Source of the DNA: Diphasiastrum complanatum
Taxonomy: Eukaryota > Streptophyta > Lycopodiopsida > Lycopodiales > Lycopodiaceae
Assembly (NCBI GenBank): GCA_029204225.1
Contig: CM055096.1
Coordinates: forward strand, 45,055,967 to 45,119,966
Direction: 5' to 3'
DNA: 64,000 nt
The translations under genes and the position numbers were made by a program. This document shows, piece after piece, positions 1-10,970 of this stretch. Each line of letters begins with the position of its first letter. Positions within the stretch are counted from its first letter, which is position 1. The notes under the pieces are model-generated. The model did no database searches and was not told the DNA's origin. It saw only the letters and a list, made by a program, of their open reading frames with translations.

Positions 1-733
1 GCATCACAGCATCCTGACCATACACCAATTGGAAGGGTGTTTGATCCGTGTTTTCTTTATATGTTGTCCTGAATGCCCACAAGGCAGCATGCAACTTGTG
101 TTTCCAATGTGATCTGCTAGCTTCAACTGTTTTCGTGAGCACGCTACACAGGATCTTATTGGATGATTTTGTGTGCCCATTACCACGAGGATAATAAGGC
201 GTACTGGTTCTGTGGATCACGAAGAATTCCTCCAGCAAGACCTTGATGGTCTCGTTGATGAAATAGCTTCCGCGGTCACTGACTAGTTCCACCGGGCATC
301 TGAAACGCACAATGATATTTTCATAAAGGAACTTGGCAGTGGTCCTAACATCAGCTACTCTTACTGCCTTGGCTTCGACCCATTTGGTGAGGTAGTCTGT
401 GGCTACGATTATGTATCGAGCCTGGGAACTCCTTGTTGTAGGGTGAATTGGACCAATATAATCCAATCCCCATTTTTTGAACAGTGGTTGGGCTTTGCAG
501 TAGATCATAGTTCAATCTCGTTGGTCTCCTTGCCCTTTGGCACACATCGAACCTTTTCAAGTATTCCTCTGTATCTTTATGAGTCGTTGGCCAGCAACAT
601 CCTGATTGCAGGATCTTGCGAACTGTAATGTCAGATGCAAAATGACCCCACTCATGCCTTCATGTGAAAGCGAAATGATTTGGGTGGTCTCATAAGAAAG
701 AATACACCGCCGAAGAATTCCATCTTGACCTCT
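1..733 (-). pseudogene. Gypsy integrase core (partial, degenerate)
   Basis: On the minus strand the conceptual translation shows an rve-type integrase core. The first catalytic Asp sits in LDYIGPI (about 455-475) and the second in LVSDRGSYF (about 265-290). The third block reads RGNGHTKSSNK (about 155-190), where gypsy integrases normally have an ...AESTNK-like sequence, so the catalytic Glu appears to be replaced by Lys. An in-frame stop and frame changes occur near 560-620. The reading frame runs off the left edge. The enzyme would join element DNA to the host genome, but this copy should be inactive. Confidence 0.85.
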
Positions 734-2300
734 TCAATACAACTGGCCGGCAATCAGCTGATAAGGTCTAGCCTTCAAGATCAATTTTCGTTGTTCCGCC
801 TTTGGTAGTGATTTGTCTGGTTGGCCATGCATTAGATATTCAACAATGTCGACAGCCCATTCTGGTGCTGTGTCCACATAAAATAAGGCATCATCTGCTA
901 GCTTATCGTCAGGTTGGGTGGCAATCTCCTTTCCCTTGATTCGTGACACATGATCTGCCATGTAGTGTTGTTTTCCCTTGCGAACTACTATCCGAAAATC
1001 AAACTCCAACAACAGAAGTAGCCATCTGGTGATTCTTCCGGTGTTGCAAGTTTTATTAACGAGATAGAGCAAGGGTTGATGGTCCGTATAAAAAGCAAAA
1101 TGTGTGGCCATCAAGTAATGTCGAAATTTCTTAACCGCATAGATCATTGTCAGTGCTTCCCGAATAGTTCATTTCGGTATCACTAAGCTGTCGGCTTGCG
1201 AACCGGATTGGAAAATCCTTTTTGTGCTCACCTGGCTGGGTTAAGACTGCTCCAACTGCATACTTCGATGCGTCCATATGCACGTGAAACTCAATGGACC
1301 AATTGGGTGGGCGTAAAATCGGTGCTGAAACCAATGGATCCTTCAGCTTTTGGAAAGCCTTTAGGGCTTCCTCATTCCAATGTGGATCCGTTGTGAGTTT
1401 GTAGATTGGTCTAGCTAACTCCGCAAAATCAAGAATGAAGATCTTATAATAGTTAGCATGACCCATGAAAATGTAGACCTCGCGGATCGTCCCCGGTGGT
1501 GGTAGATCAATAATGATCCTGATCTTTAATAGATGTGTGGCGATCCCGTGTCTTGACACTATATGGCCGAGTATCAAGCCATGTGTCACCCAGAATTGAC
1601 ATTTTTCTGGATTCAGGGAGATATGGTAGTCGCGGCATTTTTGTAACACCTTCTCCAAATTGGATAAGTGTTCTGAATCTGGTCCATGCACGCACAGATC
1701 GTCCAAGAAAATTTCCAGAAAATTTTGCAAATAATCTTTGAATGCCGCCTGCATGACTCACTGGAAAGTGCTTGGGGCATTGCAAAGTCCGAAAGGCATC
1801 ACTTTATAGGCATAGGTTCCCCATTCCGTGGAAAATGTTGTCTTGTGCTGGTCTTGGGGGGCTATTTCACTTGGTTATAGCTGTTAAAGCCGTCCAGAAA
1901 ATTGTAGGCTTCGACGCCAGCTACCCTGTCGAGGACACTTTCCGTAAATGGTAAAGAAAAATGGTCCTTTTTGGTGACTGCATTTAGCGCCTTTAGATTC
2001 ACACAGATCCGCATTTTTCGTTCTTCTTGGGTACTATAACTATCGACAATACCCATTCTGTGTGCTCGATCTCATAAATGAAATCTGCGTCCATCAGCTT
2101 TTGCAACTCCTACTTGATCAGTACTGTATAATTCGAGTTGCAGCGGTAGTAACGGCTCACCTTGGGGACTGCTCCGCCCACCAAGGGTATGGTATGATGG
2201 ACTAATGTTGGCGGAATGCCCTTTAGATCACTATAGCTCCAGACAAAACAATCTTTATATTCCACCAACAAGGATCATAGTCTCTTGAACTGCGTGGGTG
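734..2300 (-). pseudogene. Gypsy reverse transcriptase and RNase H
   Basis: From 2300 downward the translation gives the start of RT (HTIPLVGGAVPKVSRYR), then RICVNLKALNAVT, the [13 protein letters not shown] block (about 1755-1800) and the catalytic FLDDL (about 1705), a YxDD-box variant. RNase H follows with its first Asp in HMDASKYAVGAVL (about 1260-1290) and TDHQPLLYL (about 1075). Breaks: a stop after STFQ near 1755, one or more frameshifts around 1780-1990, a stop near 2110, and another break at about 1140-1150 inside RNase H. Several ordinary substitutions are present too. It is a recognisable but non-functional polymerase domain. Confidence 0.9.
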
Positions 2301-3071
2301 TTAATTGCTCTCCCACATGCACTATCCTTTCTTCTTTTCCTGGCTCCGCAAGATTCATCGGCTGTGTTCGCGCAGGTCCCTTGAAGACTTGTTCCGCTGG
2401 TGCCTGACTTTGATCATGTTCTCGTTGGGCTTGTGGCATCATGATTACCACGTCGTCCAAAGTATAATTCTTGAAAGTATCCAACATCTCGTGAATTGGA
2501 GCTCATCGAGATTCCTCTTTCAGCATATTGATCTTGGCTCGACTGGTCATTTTTTGTTTTTTTGTCACCTATGTAGAAGATGACGCTGTGTCTGAGTCCA
2601 ACTAGAGTGACTTCAAGGAATCCAACACCTTATTTTTGCTCTTTTTTGTCATTTTAGTGGGTTCTTCCTTGTTGTCTTTCTTTGGGACTGCCGTGACATT
2701 CGTCTCATGGTTGCGAATGTCGTCGTCTATTGTAGCTATTGCCTCTTCGGGTAGGTCACTCCATCAGATCACCTGGTTGTAGCGTTGCTTCAACTGATTA
2801 TTTTTATTCGCAGGTGCCTTGGGTGGATCGATCCTTGAGACTTTCGCCATAGCAGGCTTTTGTGGTGGTTGAGCTGGTACCTTCTTGGTTCCGTAACGAT
2901 CTGGGTCCATGTGGTGTAGGACCTATTCATCAATCAGCTCAATCTCCTCATTATAAGTTAGAGCATGTTGCCAAGGGACTAGATCATCGTCCACTGGGTT
3001 CTCAATAGGCTCTGTTGACAACCATGCTACGTTTATCATATTCACCCCAAATGTGATTGGTGTGTCCATAG
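2301..3071 (-). pseudogene. Gypsy protease-RT linker, degenerate
   Basis: Short open segments on the minus strand (for example 2275-2487) join the protease to the RT domain. The sequence is charged and rich in Pro and Gln, with no motif I recognise. It is assigned to the element by position between two pol domains on the same strand. At least one frameshift separates it from the protease frame. Confidence 0.6.
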
Positions 3072-4151
3072 TCATTTGGATGAAGATGTACTCGGTTCTG
3101 GATCTGATTCATATTGACATGCCTGGCAGTCAATAGTTGATAATGCATCTGTCCATCTCATGACATCCGTCTCTGAATGATAGCGACCTTCCTTGGCTGG
3201 CCTTGGGCGATCAATCGTATGATCTATCATGGATGATCCGTCATCAGCCTTGGGTGCAATAGGTTTCACCGCCCATGTGGTTGGATTAACCTTTATAGTC
3301 TGTTCTCTGTTCTCGAAGGTGAGTTTCCCTGTACCCCAGATGTGTACTACTTGCGCAGTCCTCAACCATGGTCTTCCCAGTAAAACACGGTATGCAGATG
3401 GAGATTCAGGTATATCCATGACTACAAAAGTAATCACAAACTGCATGCCTGCTATCTTTTTGGGGATATTGGCAACTACACCTTTTGGTTTCACACAAGA
3501 ATTATCTGCTAGCTTGATGGCGAATCTTGCTGGCTTCAATCCTTGTGAACCCCATTTTTCATGTAAAGTAGTGGAGATCATATTGACACCCGATCCTCCA
3601 TCTACCACTGCCACCTCGTCCTCGTATCTCTTGTGTTTGATTGGCAAAGTGATGTTATGTTCCTCACTTTCCCATGCTACTCCAATGTAGAGGATGTTAT
3701 TTGTTTCATCATAGCCCACACAATATATGGGCTCAAGCGCTACTGGCTCCTCATCCGCTTTGGCCCATTCAGCTAGAAGGCTCTTCGCTTGTGGTGCAAT
3801 CCGTAGTAGTTCTCCGAGTGGTAAACTAATATGGCTTGATAGTAAAGGTATGAGCCTTTCAGTGCGTGGTTCCTCAGGCTCCACCATGTAAAAAGGTGGT
3901 TCATGTTGGTGCAACCGATCATTTTGATCAGTGCACAGTGGTGAGCCCATTTGTGGTTCTCGTTTGACGCCGACTGGAGGTTCTGTGGGATTGTCTCTTT
4001 CTTGCTCTTTTTCATCTGCTTGTGCTTTTTGTACCCAGTGTCTTATTTTTTGGTACTGTCTTCTCTCTTCCCTCACATTTGGATATGGCGTTGAAGTTGA
4101 GAGTTGGTCGTCAGTGACCGATGGTGGTGGTGAGGGAGCCACTTCCTTCAT
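3072..4151 (-). CDS. Gypsy aspartic protease region
   Basis: A 359-residue open stretch. The first half is a low-complexity, charged spacer. The retropepsin-like part (about residues 130-300) has the active-site loop as VVDGGSGVNMIS, where DTG/DSG would be usual, and the conserved C-terminal block VLLGRPWLR. Its reading frame is the same as that of the two gag knuckles just upstream (4206-4460), so protease was probably made as a Gag-Pro polyprotein. The Gly in place of Ser/Thr in the active loop may reduce activity, although some plant gypsy proteases vary here. The start codon shown is internal to that polyprotein. Confidence 0.75.
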   Translation of the reverse strand: MKEVAPSPPPSVTDDQLSTSTPYPNVREERRQYQKIRHWVQKAQADEKEQERDNPTEPPVGVKREPQMGSPLCTDQNDRLHQHEPPFYMVEPEEPRTERLIPLLSSHISLPLGELLRIAPQAKSLLAEWAKADEEPVALEPIYCVGYDETNNILYIGVAWESEEHNITLPIKHKRYEDEVAVVDGGSGVNMISTTLHEKWGSQGLKPARFAIKLADNSCVKPKGVVANIPKKIAGMQFVITFVVMDIPESPSAYRVLLGRPWLRTAQVVHIWGTGKLTFENREQTIKVNPTTWAVKPIAPKADDGSSMIDHTIDRPRPAKEGRYHSETDVMRWTDALSTIDCQACQYESDPEPSTSSSK

Positions 4152-4205
4152 CTTCTGTGCTCACGTAACAGCTAACACAGGAGCGTGGAATTGTCGACCT
4201 TCCGA

Positions 4206-5719
4206 TTACATCCCTGCTGGAACTGTTGGTTGTTGTATCGCTATGAAGTTGAGAGGTGTATTGGTTCTATGTTTTAATGGACAATTCTTGTAACAGTGTC
4301 CATAACCGCATTCTCGGCAGGAGGTTGTATATTGTCCCTTGTAGGGACATTCTGCTATTCTATGTCCTTCGCCGCATGCGTAGCAGCCGTAATTTCTTCT
4401 GCCTTGGAGCTGAGTTTGAGCTGCATAGGCCGAAATATATTCATTTATGGCAGGATCCATAAATGGTTCATCTGGTCCATACCATGTTGCTGCACAAGTT
4501 GAGGTGGCATTTGCATCTCTGGTTCCGCTGTTGTCAGGTTTACATGGGCCACTTGTTGATTGGCTGGCCCTGGTGGAGCAGGTAAGGCCATACGCTGTGG
4601 TTGATTTGGTGTGCCGTACCTTGGTGCCGCGTTGGGTGCCCCTTGATGATAAGGATAGGAAGTCTGATAAGGACTTCTCTTCTGTTGAACAATCCGGGGG
4701 TTAAACAGGCAAAATGCCGTATCGTGCGATGTTGCATTGCATAGATGGCAGAATCTATGTGTCAGTCTCAGATTTTGCTTTAGGACTAGACACTCGTTCG
4801 TTGTATGGTTTTGCATGCATACTGAACACAATACATTCTCCCGTCGAGGGTACTGCAGCTGGTTTAGTTCCAGTTGATGTGGAGTTACTGCTACAGTTCC
4901 CTGTAAGGCCTTCAATTTTTGGTCAAACTGCGCCGTAAGTTGCTCCATCTACTGTTTGTGTAATTTTGTCATTTGCTCCAGCAGCAGTTCTGAGGATAGA
5001 GTAGATGTGTTTGATGATGATGATGCGATCCAGGGAGTAGGAGTGTGGGTGGAAGGATATTCGTCATCAGATCCCTCATCCTCTTCCCTGATGGCATCTT
5101 CCATAGCTTCTTGCAGAGTAGCGTACTGCTCCCGTCGTTTCAGTTCTCTTCTGATGCTTCGTGGTAATCCGGCTAGAAACTACATGATCACCGCATGATC
5201 GGGAGTCATGGCTGCACTACACTCGGATCGTAGATGTTTGACCCGTTCAATATAGTCCCGGACCCCTTCTCGTTTTCCCATCTTGACCTTGCTCAACAGG
5301 AGAAACGGGTCTTCCAGGAACCTTCTTGGTTTAAAGCGCATAATGAGAGCCGCTTTAACTGCTTCCCAGGTGGATTTCTCTTTCTTTGATAGGTTGAAAA
5401 ACCAATCTTGAGCCACTGCTAGTAAGGACATAGGGACTAGCATCAGCTTCTCCGCAGGTGTCCATTCGCCGTAGATTTCATAAGCTTGCTCGTAGATCTA
5501 GAGGAATCGGATGAGATCTGATGATCCTTCGTATTTTGGTATTTCCATCCATGATGCTCTCCGGACTGCTTGCAAGGGAGCGACAAGTACGGGTTGGCCC
5601 ATTGGATCCATTGGTGCTGGTTCCGGTTCTGCCTCTTGTTGCACAGCTGCTAATCTGGGAAGGTGTGGTGCTTGATTTGCTATCCTTCGTGCTATTGATC
5701 GTTCCGATCTCAGATTCAT
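4206..5719 (-). pseudogene. Gypsy gag with four CCHC zinc knuckles
   Basis: Gag probably starts at the ATG at 5719 (MNLRSERSIARR). The capsid-like retrotransposon gag domain lies at about 5180-5480 (AQDWFFNLSKKEKSTWEAV, then MRFKPRRF). Four zinc knuckles follow: 4790-4828 (CSVCMQNHTTNEC), 4709-4750 (CHLCNATSHDTAFC), 4347-4385 (CYACGEGHRIAEC) and 4281-4319 (CRECGYGHCYKNC). The second has the retroviral CX2CX4HX4C spacing; the other three are CX2CX3HX4C. The frame is nearly continuous, with in-frame stops at about 5498, 5180 and 4949 and one frameshift near 4450. Gag would package element RNA. Confidence 0.85.
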
Positions 5720-5919
5720 CCGATGGTGGATTCCAAAGTGATTGGATCTTGCTTATACAGTAGGATGCAGTCTGGATCTTCAAATATCTGATCGATCTGA
5801 TTGGCCGGAAGTGAATTTTAGGCCTTTTACGATGGTTTTTCCTTGATAACTTTTTACTCCTTGCACTGATTGACCTGAGATTTTGACAGTAGTTGGATCT
5901 GATGCAGATCTTTCCACTA

Positions 5920-6660
5920 ATCTGGTCTGCGAGAGTCATCTTGTGCGAGGGTTGGCTGTGTGAGGGTTCTTTAGCTGTTTTGCAGGTAAAAAACTTGATA
6001 TCTTTCAGATCTCTGGGAAGTAACTCTCACAAGGTTCACAGTAGCTGGATCTGGGTCAGATCTCACTATAGAATTCTCTGCGATCAAAACCACTTTTTTG
6101 GCTTGATCTTCACCGGATCCTCACACTAACTCTTGCAGGCCTCATCACTGATGTAAATTGTCATTTTGAATCGATTGAGAGGGTCTGCAAGAGTTTTTAT
6201 TGGAAGGATTTGCTAGATCTTTACTTTTTAGTGATTTTTTAGCACTTAAATCCAATTTTCTGCTCACTGAAATCAGACTAACTCTCGCAAGCTCTTTTGT
6301 GTCCTGGTCTCACTGAGATGGAACTTCAGAATCCTCTGCGAGAGTTCTTGACCACTAGAACTGAAAATTTTGCTGTCTGCGAGGGTTCACTGGTACTTTC
6401 CCATTTTTTTTTCACTGAGAACTCTCGCACAAACACTTAGATATCAAACTAACTCTCGCAAGCTTCTATGTGTCCTGGTCTTACTGAGATGGAACTTCAG
6501 AGTGCTCTGCGAGAGTTCTTATGAAGATTTGAATTTTTTTGGATTTTTTCATGAGTTACTTGAAATTTTTATGATTTTTCATGATTTTTACAATCTGCTT
6601 GGAACTAACTCTTGCAGGCTTCTATGTAGGTCTGAGACAGTACCCTGGAGCTGCTGCCAG
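5920..6660 (-). repeat. Leader of element A: short motif array and a 78-bp direct repeat
   Basis: Between gag and the primer binding site the motif ACTCTCGCA, or its complement TGCGAGAGT, recurs in both orientations (for example near 5928, 6020, 6128, 6281, 6337, 6378, 6421, 6453, 6509). A longer direct repeat of about 78 bp is present at 6271-6349 and 6443-6520 with few differences. No open frame of note occurs here. It may carry packaging or translation-control structure, but that is inference. Confidence 0.7.
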
Positions 6661-6964
6661 TCGTGCAAGGGTTAATTCTCACTGCTTCTGGAGATATAAA
6701 AATCTGATGAGATTTTAAGCTCTTTTTCTCTCCAAAATGCAGATTGGTGTGTTTTTTTTGGGTTTTTTGGCTGGTTGGTTTGGGTTTCAAGCCCTTAGAG
6801 GCTGTTCAGGGCCTGCTCTACCCTCTCATACCTCCTTCGCTAGCTGTGAACAGTCCAAACACAAAAAAATATAGAAAACTAACTCTAACTCCCAAAAATC
6901 TACCTAAACTACTCTAAAAAACAAGAAAATAGCTAAAATGCAGCTAAACTAGTTAGTGGAAACC

Positions 6965-6984
6965 TATCCCCGGCAACGGTGCCA
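6965..6984 (-). promoter_or_regulatory. Primer binding site (tRNA-Asp type)
   Basis: On the minus strand this reads TGGCACCGTTGCCGGGGATA, one base inside the LTR edge. It differs by one base in its first half from the tRNA-Asp-complementary site common in plant gypsy elements, where minus-strand DNA synthesis is primed. Confidence 0.85.
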
Positions 6985-6985
6985 C

Positions 6986-7809
6986 TGTAGGGTCGAAGAT
7001 CTCGCGTAGTATAGCCCTCCCGTCTGTCAACAAGGGTTAAATCACTGGATAGGTACCTAACTATGCATAGATGCTACTTTTAGTTAGTTTCCTACTTTCT
7101 CCCTTAACTCTACTCACCACTAACACTACTATCCTTTAACTCTACTCCTCTACACTTACATTCATCATGATTTGGGTGAAGGAAAGGGATAGAAAAGAAG
7201 AGGTTTAGAAGAGAAGAGAGAAAGAGAGAGAGAGATAGAGAGTGAGGGTGGAGATTAGCTCAAATGCTCCTTATGCTTGCTAATGGAAAAGCATTCACTA
7301 TGGCAAACAATAAACATGAAAATAGAAAGCAATGGAAAACACAATCAAGAGCATTAGCAAGTAGTGAATAGCAAATGACGATGCTTCTCTTCCAAAAACG
7401 GTAGAGTTTCCTCCTTCATTAAGCATCAAATAGTGTACAAATGGTGCCTTTTTATAAAATGGGGAAGGCCCTTGCCCCTCAATCCTATTGGCTAATATTC
7501 ACAATGATCCTATCCATTCATCTTGGACCCAACTTGATCCAAGGGTCCACAAAAAGTACATTAGAAATCACAAGATTCATGTGAGTCCCAATTTGGACCC
7601 AACTCTAAAAAGTGATCTCTAAGTTTAAAAATGACATTGGGCCTCTAGATTTATTTTAATTCCAAGGCCCAAGTCATGTTTATTTTATTTACAACTTTAT
7701 TTGCGTGCTCATTGGGCCATGGGCTTATACACGCAGGATGCCATGCCCTCGCAACACATTTTATTGGATGATTTTATTTATTTACACTTTGTTGAGAATA
7801 CCCCCAACA
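6986..7809 (-). repeat. 5' LTR of gypsy element A
   Basis: The 824-bp LTR starts, on the minus strand, with TGTTGGGGGTATTC and ends with CGACCCTACA, giving the expected TG...CA termini next to the primer binding site. A GA-rich microsatellite sits at about 7199-7246. Several blocks are shared with the LTR at 13138-13743, such as the segment around ATCCTATTGGCTA and the GGGCTTATACACG block. Confidence 0.85.
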
Positions 7810-8926
7810 TTAGATTAAGTAAAACTTTTTTAACATTGCTTCTTATGTCCATTTTGTCAGATAAATAATAATCACCATCCTTCATTTGTTCTAATGAAGT
7901 ATTCTAATATCTTTTACCAAATTTTCTTGGCCACATTAATAAAAGGCATCATGATTTTCATGACCTAATCAACAATCAACTATATCAAAAAAAATTGCAA
8001 AATGAGCAAAAGCTCATACAAGGGACATTTGTCTCAACACATACTTGATCCTAGTACAAATAATGTTTTGTTACCCCTACTCAAATTATTGTAGCCATGC
8101 ATCCTACCAAAACTGGCAAGTAGGAGGGTCACATCCATTAAAATTGGCCAATTCATTATATTTAGAGCCTAACAATGGTCATGTCCTAACTTTGGCCTTG
8201 CACTTCCATGCAACTAATGAGAACTAAGACACAATTGCCTATCTACCTTAATATCCTACATGTCTTTCAGGATCAAAGATGGGGCATCTAAGTACATATT
8301 TGTAGACGAATGGGAAATCCAAACCACTAATTATTAAGCTTGGGCAAAATTTTTGTCTCCTTCATCATATCCTAGTAAATATTTGTCAAACCAATTATTA
8401 TTTGATGTACAAGTAAAAACTATTTGAGCTAGAAATGATTAGAAGAGTTGGTCGGAGAGGGTGGCAAGTTGGAAGGACAATTGCATGACGCACCCATCTT
8501 GCTAACTCTCTCAGTAATCTGCTTGTATATGACTTGCATAAGATTGATCTTGAGCAGCAAGTTGTAACACTAACAAAGCAATCATGTATGATAGCAATAT
8601 TTGTATATATAACCTTTGTATGCAAAAGAAATATCTATGTCAAAAAAAATTTTTTCCAGAAAAAACATATTATAAATATTTTTGAAGGTAGAGTTTGTCT
8701 CGTTGGGTGAAAATACCTTAAAATTCTTATAGTTTTTTGAGATCTTTTGAAGTATATTATCATGCATTTTAGTCCCTATGGGTACTATAAATTTGACTTT
8801 GACTTGTCTAAACTTGATTACCCTTAGCTAATTTTAGCCTAACTAGATCCAATTATGGCCTCAACAATGTCTATTGTAAGCCTAATAAACATTGTCACTT
8901 AATATTCTAACATAATGTAATGAACC
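7810..8926. other. Spacer without recognised gene
   Basis: AT-rich DNA between the gypsy LTR and the CACTA-like element. Only short open frames without recognisable motifs occur on either strand. I see no RNA gene. Confidence 0.6.
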
Positions 8927-10970
8927 CACTACAAAAATTGCCGTGATTTTTTACGGCATTTCCGACATGAAATCGTGTTTTAATTTTTTTTTTTTGAATT
9001 GACGCGGGCATCGAAAAACGCGTCGCAATAGGGTCGTCGGAATACGTCGCATTTAAAATCCGTCAGAATCTGACAACAAGCCCAAAGTCGGCAACCGGCC
9101 GGTAAAAACATTTTTCAGAAAATATGCTATGTAGACGTCGGATTCCAACGGTTCGGCCACGTGGACGTCAAAATCTGACGTCCACGTGGCAGGAAAAAAA
9201 AAAAAAAGCACGTGATTTTCTTTTTCAGGTTTTTTTTATTTTTGTTTATTTTTTTTCCTGTCACGTGGATGTCGGATTCCGACGTCCACGTGGTCGGACC
9301 ATCGGAATTCAACGTCCACGTGGCTGGAAAAAAAAACGTGACATTTTTTTTTCAAGTTTTTTTTTTCTGCCACGAACCGACATCCACGTGGCACAAAAAA
9401 ACCGTGAAAAAGAACATTTCCCATTTTTTTTCCACGTGGACGTCAGATTTCGACCAAAAAAAAATCATTTTTTTTTTGTTTTGCCACGTGGCCGTCGAAA
9501 TCCGACACGATTTTTTTTTCCTTCAGAATTCGATGGATTTTAAATGTGTCGAAATTTTGACACTGCTAAAAAAATAGGAAAAAAACTAAAATTTCATAAT
9601 ACGAATTCTTACTTCAGTGTGGAGATTATGACAAGAACTGCAAATATACTATGTATGGCATATAGTACTACATAGCAACTAATATCGTACAATCATTTCA
9701 AACACGTAGAATGAATATGTAGATCAACTATGATTCACAACATTAATCAAGTCACTAATACACTACGAACCCATTCGTTAACTGGTAGGGAAACTAGCAT
9801 AATTGCAACCAAACATACTCTAATCGACAGGAATTCGAAGTGCATACAAAAAATAAATGATTAGAAAAATGACATAGATGAAACAAACTAAAAATAGATA
9901 AAGCTATACCTATTTGTGAGTGCATATGCATGTAGTCGGAAAGCGAAGAAGTGCTAGTCATGAATGCTTCGATTGATTCTACTATGTTTGTCGCTTTGCT
10001 TCTATCCTTTGCTAGGACAAGACTGCTCTCAACTAGAACAGCCATGAGGGCTCCCATTGACAATAAATCAGTGAGTTCTCACTAGCTTTCTCTAGCTGAT
10101 ATCTCATTTTACATGTATCAAGCAACGATGGATTACCCTTTATGGCTCAATAGGGAGTAGCAACAAGATAGCCATACTGGATCAATCAGTGAGAAAAAGT
10201 GGTAGCTCTACATCTTTGATGGTGGAGCTGGTTATGGTCTTCATTCAAACCTCCAGAGCTCTCAGTCTCACACTATTTCACAAAGAGCATAACATTAAAT
10301 CTAAACCCTAAAATCTACAAAAAAAATAACATTAAATCAATCTATTCTATCTATATTTTTCTTGCTCTCTCTGTCTCCCACACACATCCTGCTCTTCCTC
10401 TCTCATTCGCTCACAATCATAAATTACTAAGACACATATTTATATTTAACTACACAAAATATACAATACAAGGAAGATAGTGTACAAGAAAAAGTTACAA
10501 AGAAAGAAATCTTAGTTGCACATAACAAAACAAAAGAATCGTACTTGGAATGAGACAAATGGAATTGATAGAGTTGAGAAGAAGCGCCAAAGGCCGATCT
10601 CCAACAATCTCCTGCAAGAATAAAAAATAAGAAAACCCTAGAAAAATGACGCGGCTTTGAGAATTCGGTCACGGATGTCGGATTCCGACATCTGTATTAT
10701 CCGTCGGAATCCGACGTCCGCTTTATGCTTTTTTTTTAATGCACGGATAGGTGACGTCATCCATTTAAAGAGTTGCAGTTTCTGAAATGGGATGTCGGAT
10801 TCCGACATTTTTGTTGTGTGTCGTAATCCGACGTCCGTAAAAAGATATTCGGCAAGAAAAAAATTCCAGCAATTTTTTTTTTTTTTTTTTGTGTCGAATT
10901 CCGACGGAGTATGAAATTTTTTTGAATCCATCAAAGCCTTGTGTCGGAAATCGCACATTTTGTTGTTGTG
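8927..10970. mobile_element. Non-autonomous CACTA (En/Spm-like) transposon
   Basis: The left end reads CACTACAAAAATTGCCG and the right end, read inward, CACAACAACAAAATG. These are imperfect inverted ends of the CACTA type. The flanking triplets are ACC and ATC, a near-match to a 3-bp target duplication. Both subterminal regions (about 9000-9545 and 10660-10950) are packed with variants of TCGGAATCCGACGTCC, often joined to CACGTGG, in both orientations. This is the architecture of CACTA subterminal transposase-binding repeats. The middle has no transposase-like reading frame; an 89-residue frame at 9794-10063 (-) has no motif I know. At about 2.04 kb it would depend on an autonomous partner. 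Confidence 0.68.

Larger units (their letters stand above)
1..7809 (-). mobile_element. Ty3/gypsy LTR retrotransposon A, 3' end outside window
   Basis: Reading the minus strand from 7809 downward the order is LTR, primer binding site, long leader, gag with zinc knuckles, aspartic protease, reverse transcriptase, RNase H and integrase. RT-RNase H before integrase is the Ty3/gypsy order. The primer binding site matches the 3' end of tRNA-Asp, as in several plant gypsy lineages. All coding parts carry a few stops or frameshifts but remain easy to read, so this is a fairly young, inactive copy. The 3' LTR must lie to the left of base 1, so target duplication and LTR divergence cannot be judged here. 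Confidence 0.9.

Noticed and set aside
3229-3690. 153-codon plus-strand frame
   Set aside because: It lies antisense to the gypsy protease, whose motifs are clear on the other strand.
9124-9577. Arg/Lys/Phe-rich open frames of 120-140 codons
   Set aside because: They are translations of CACTA subterminal repeats and poly-A/T runs, present on both strands.
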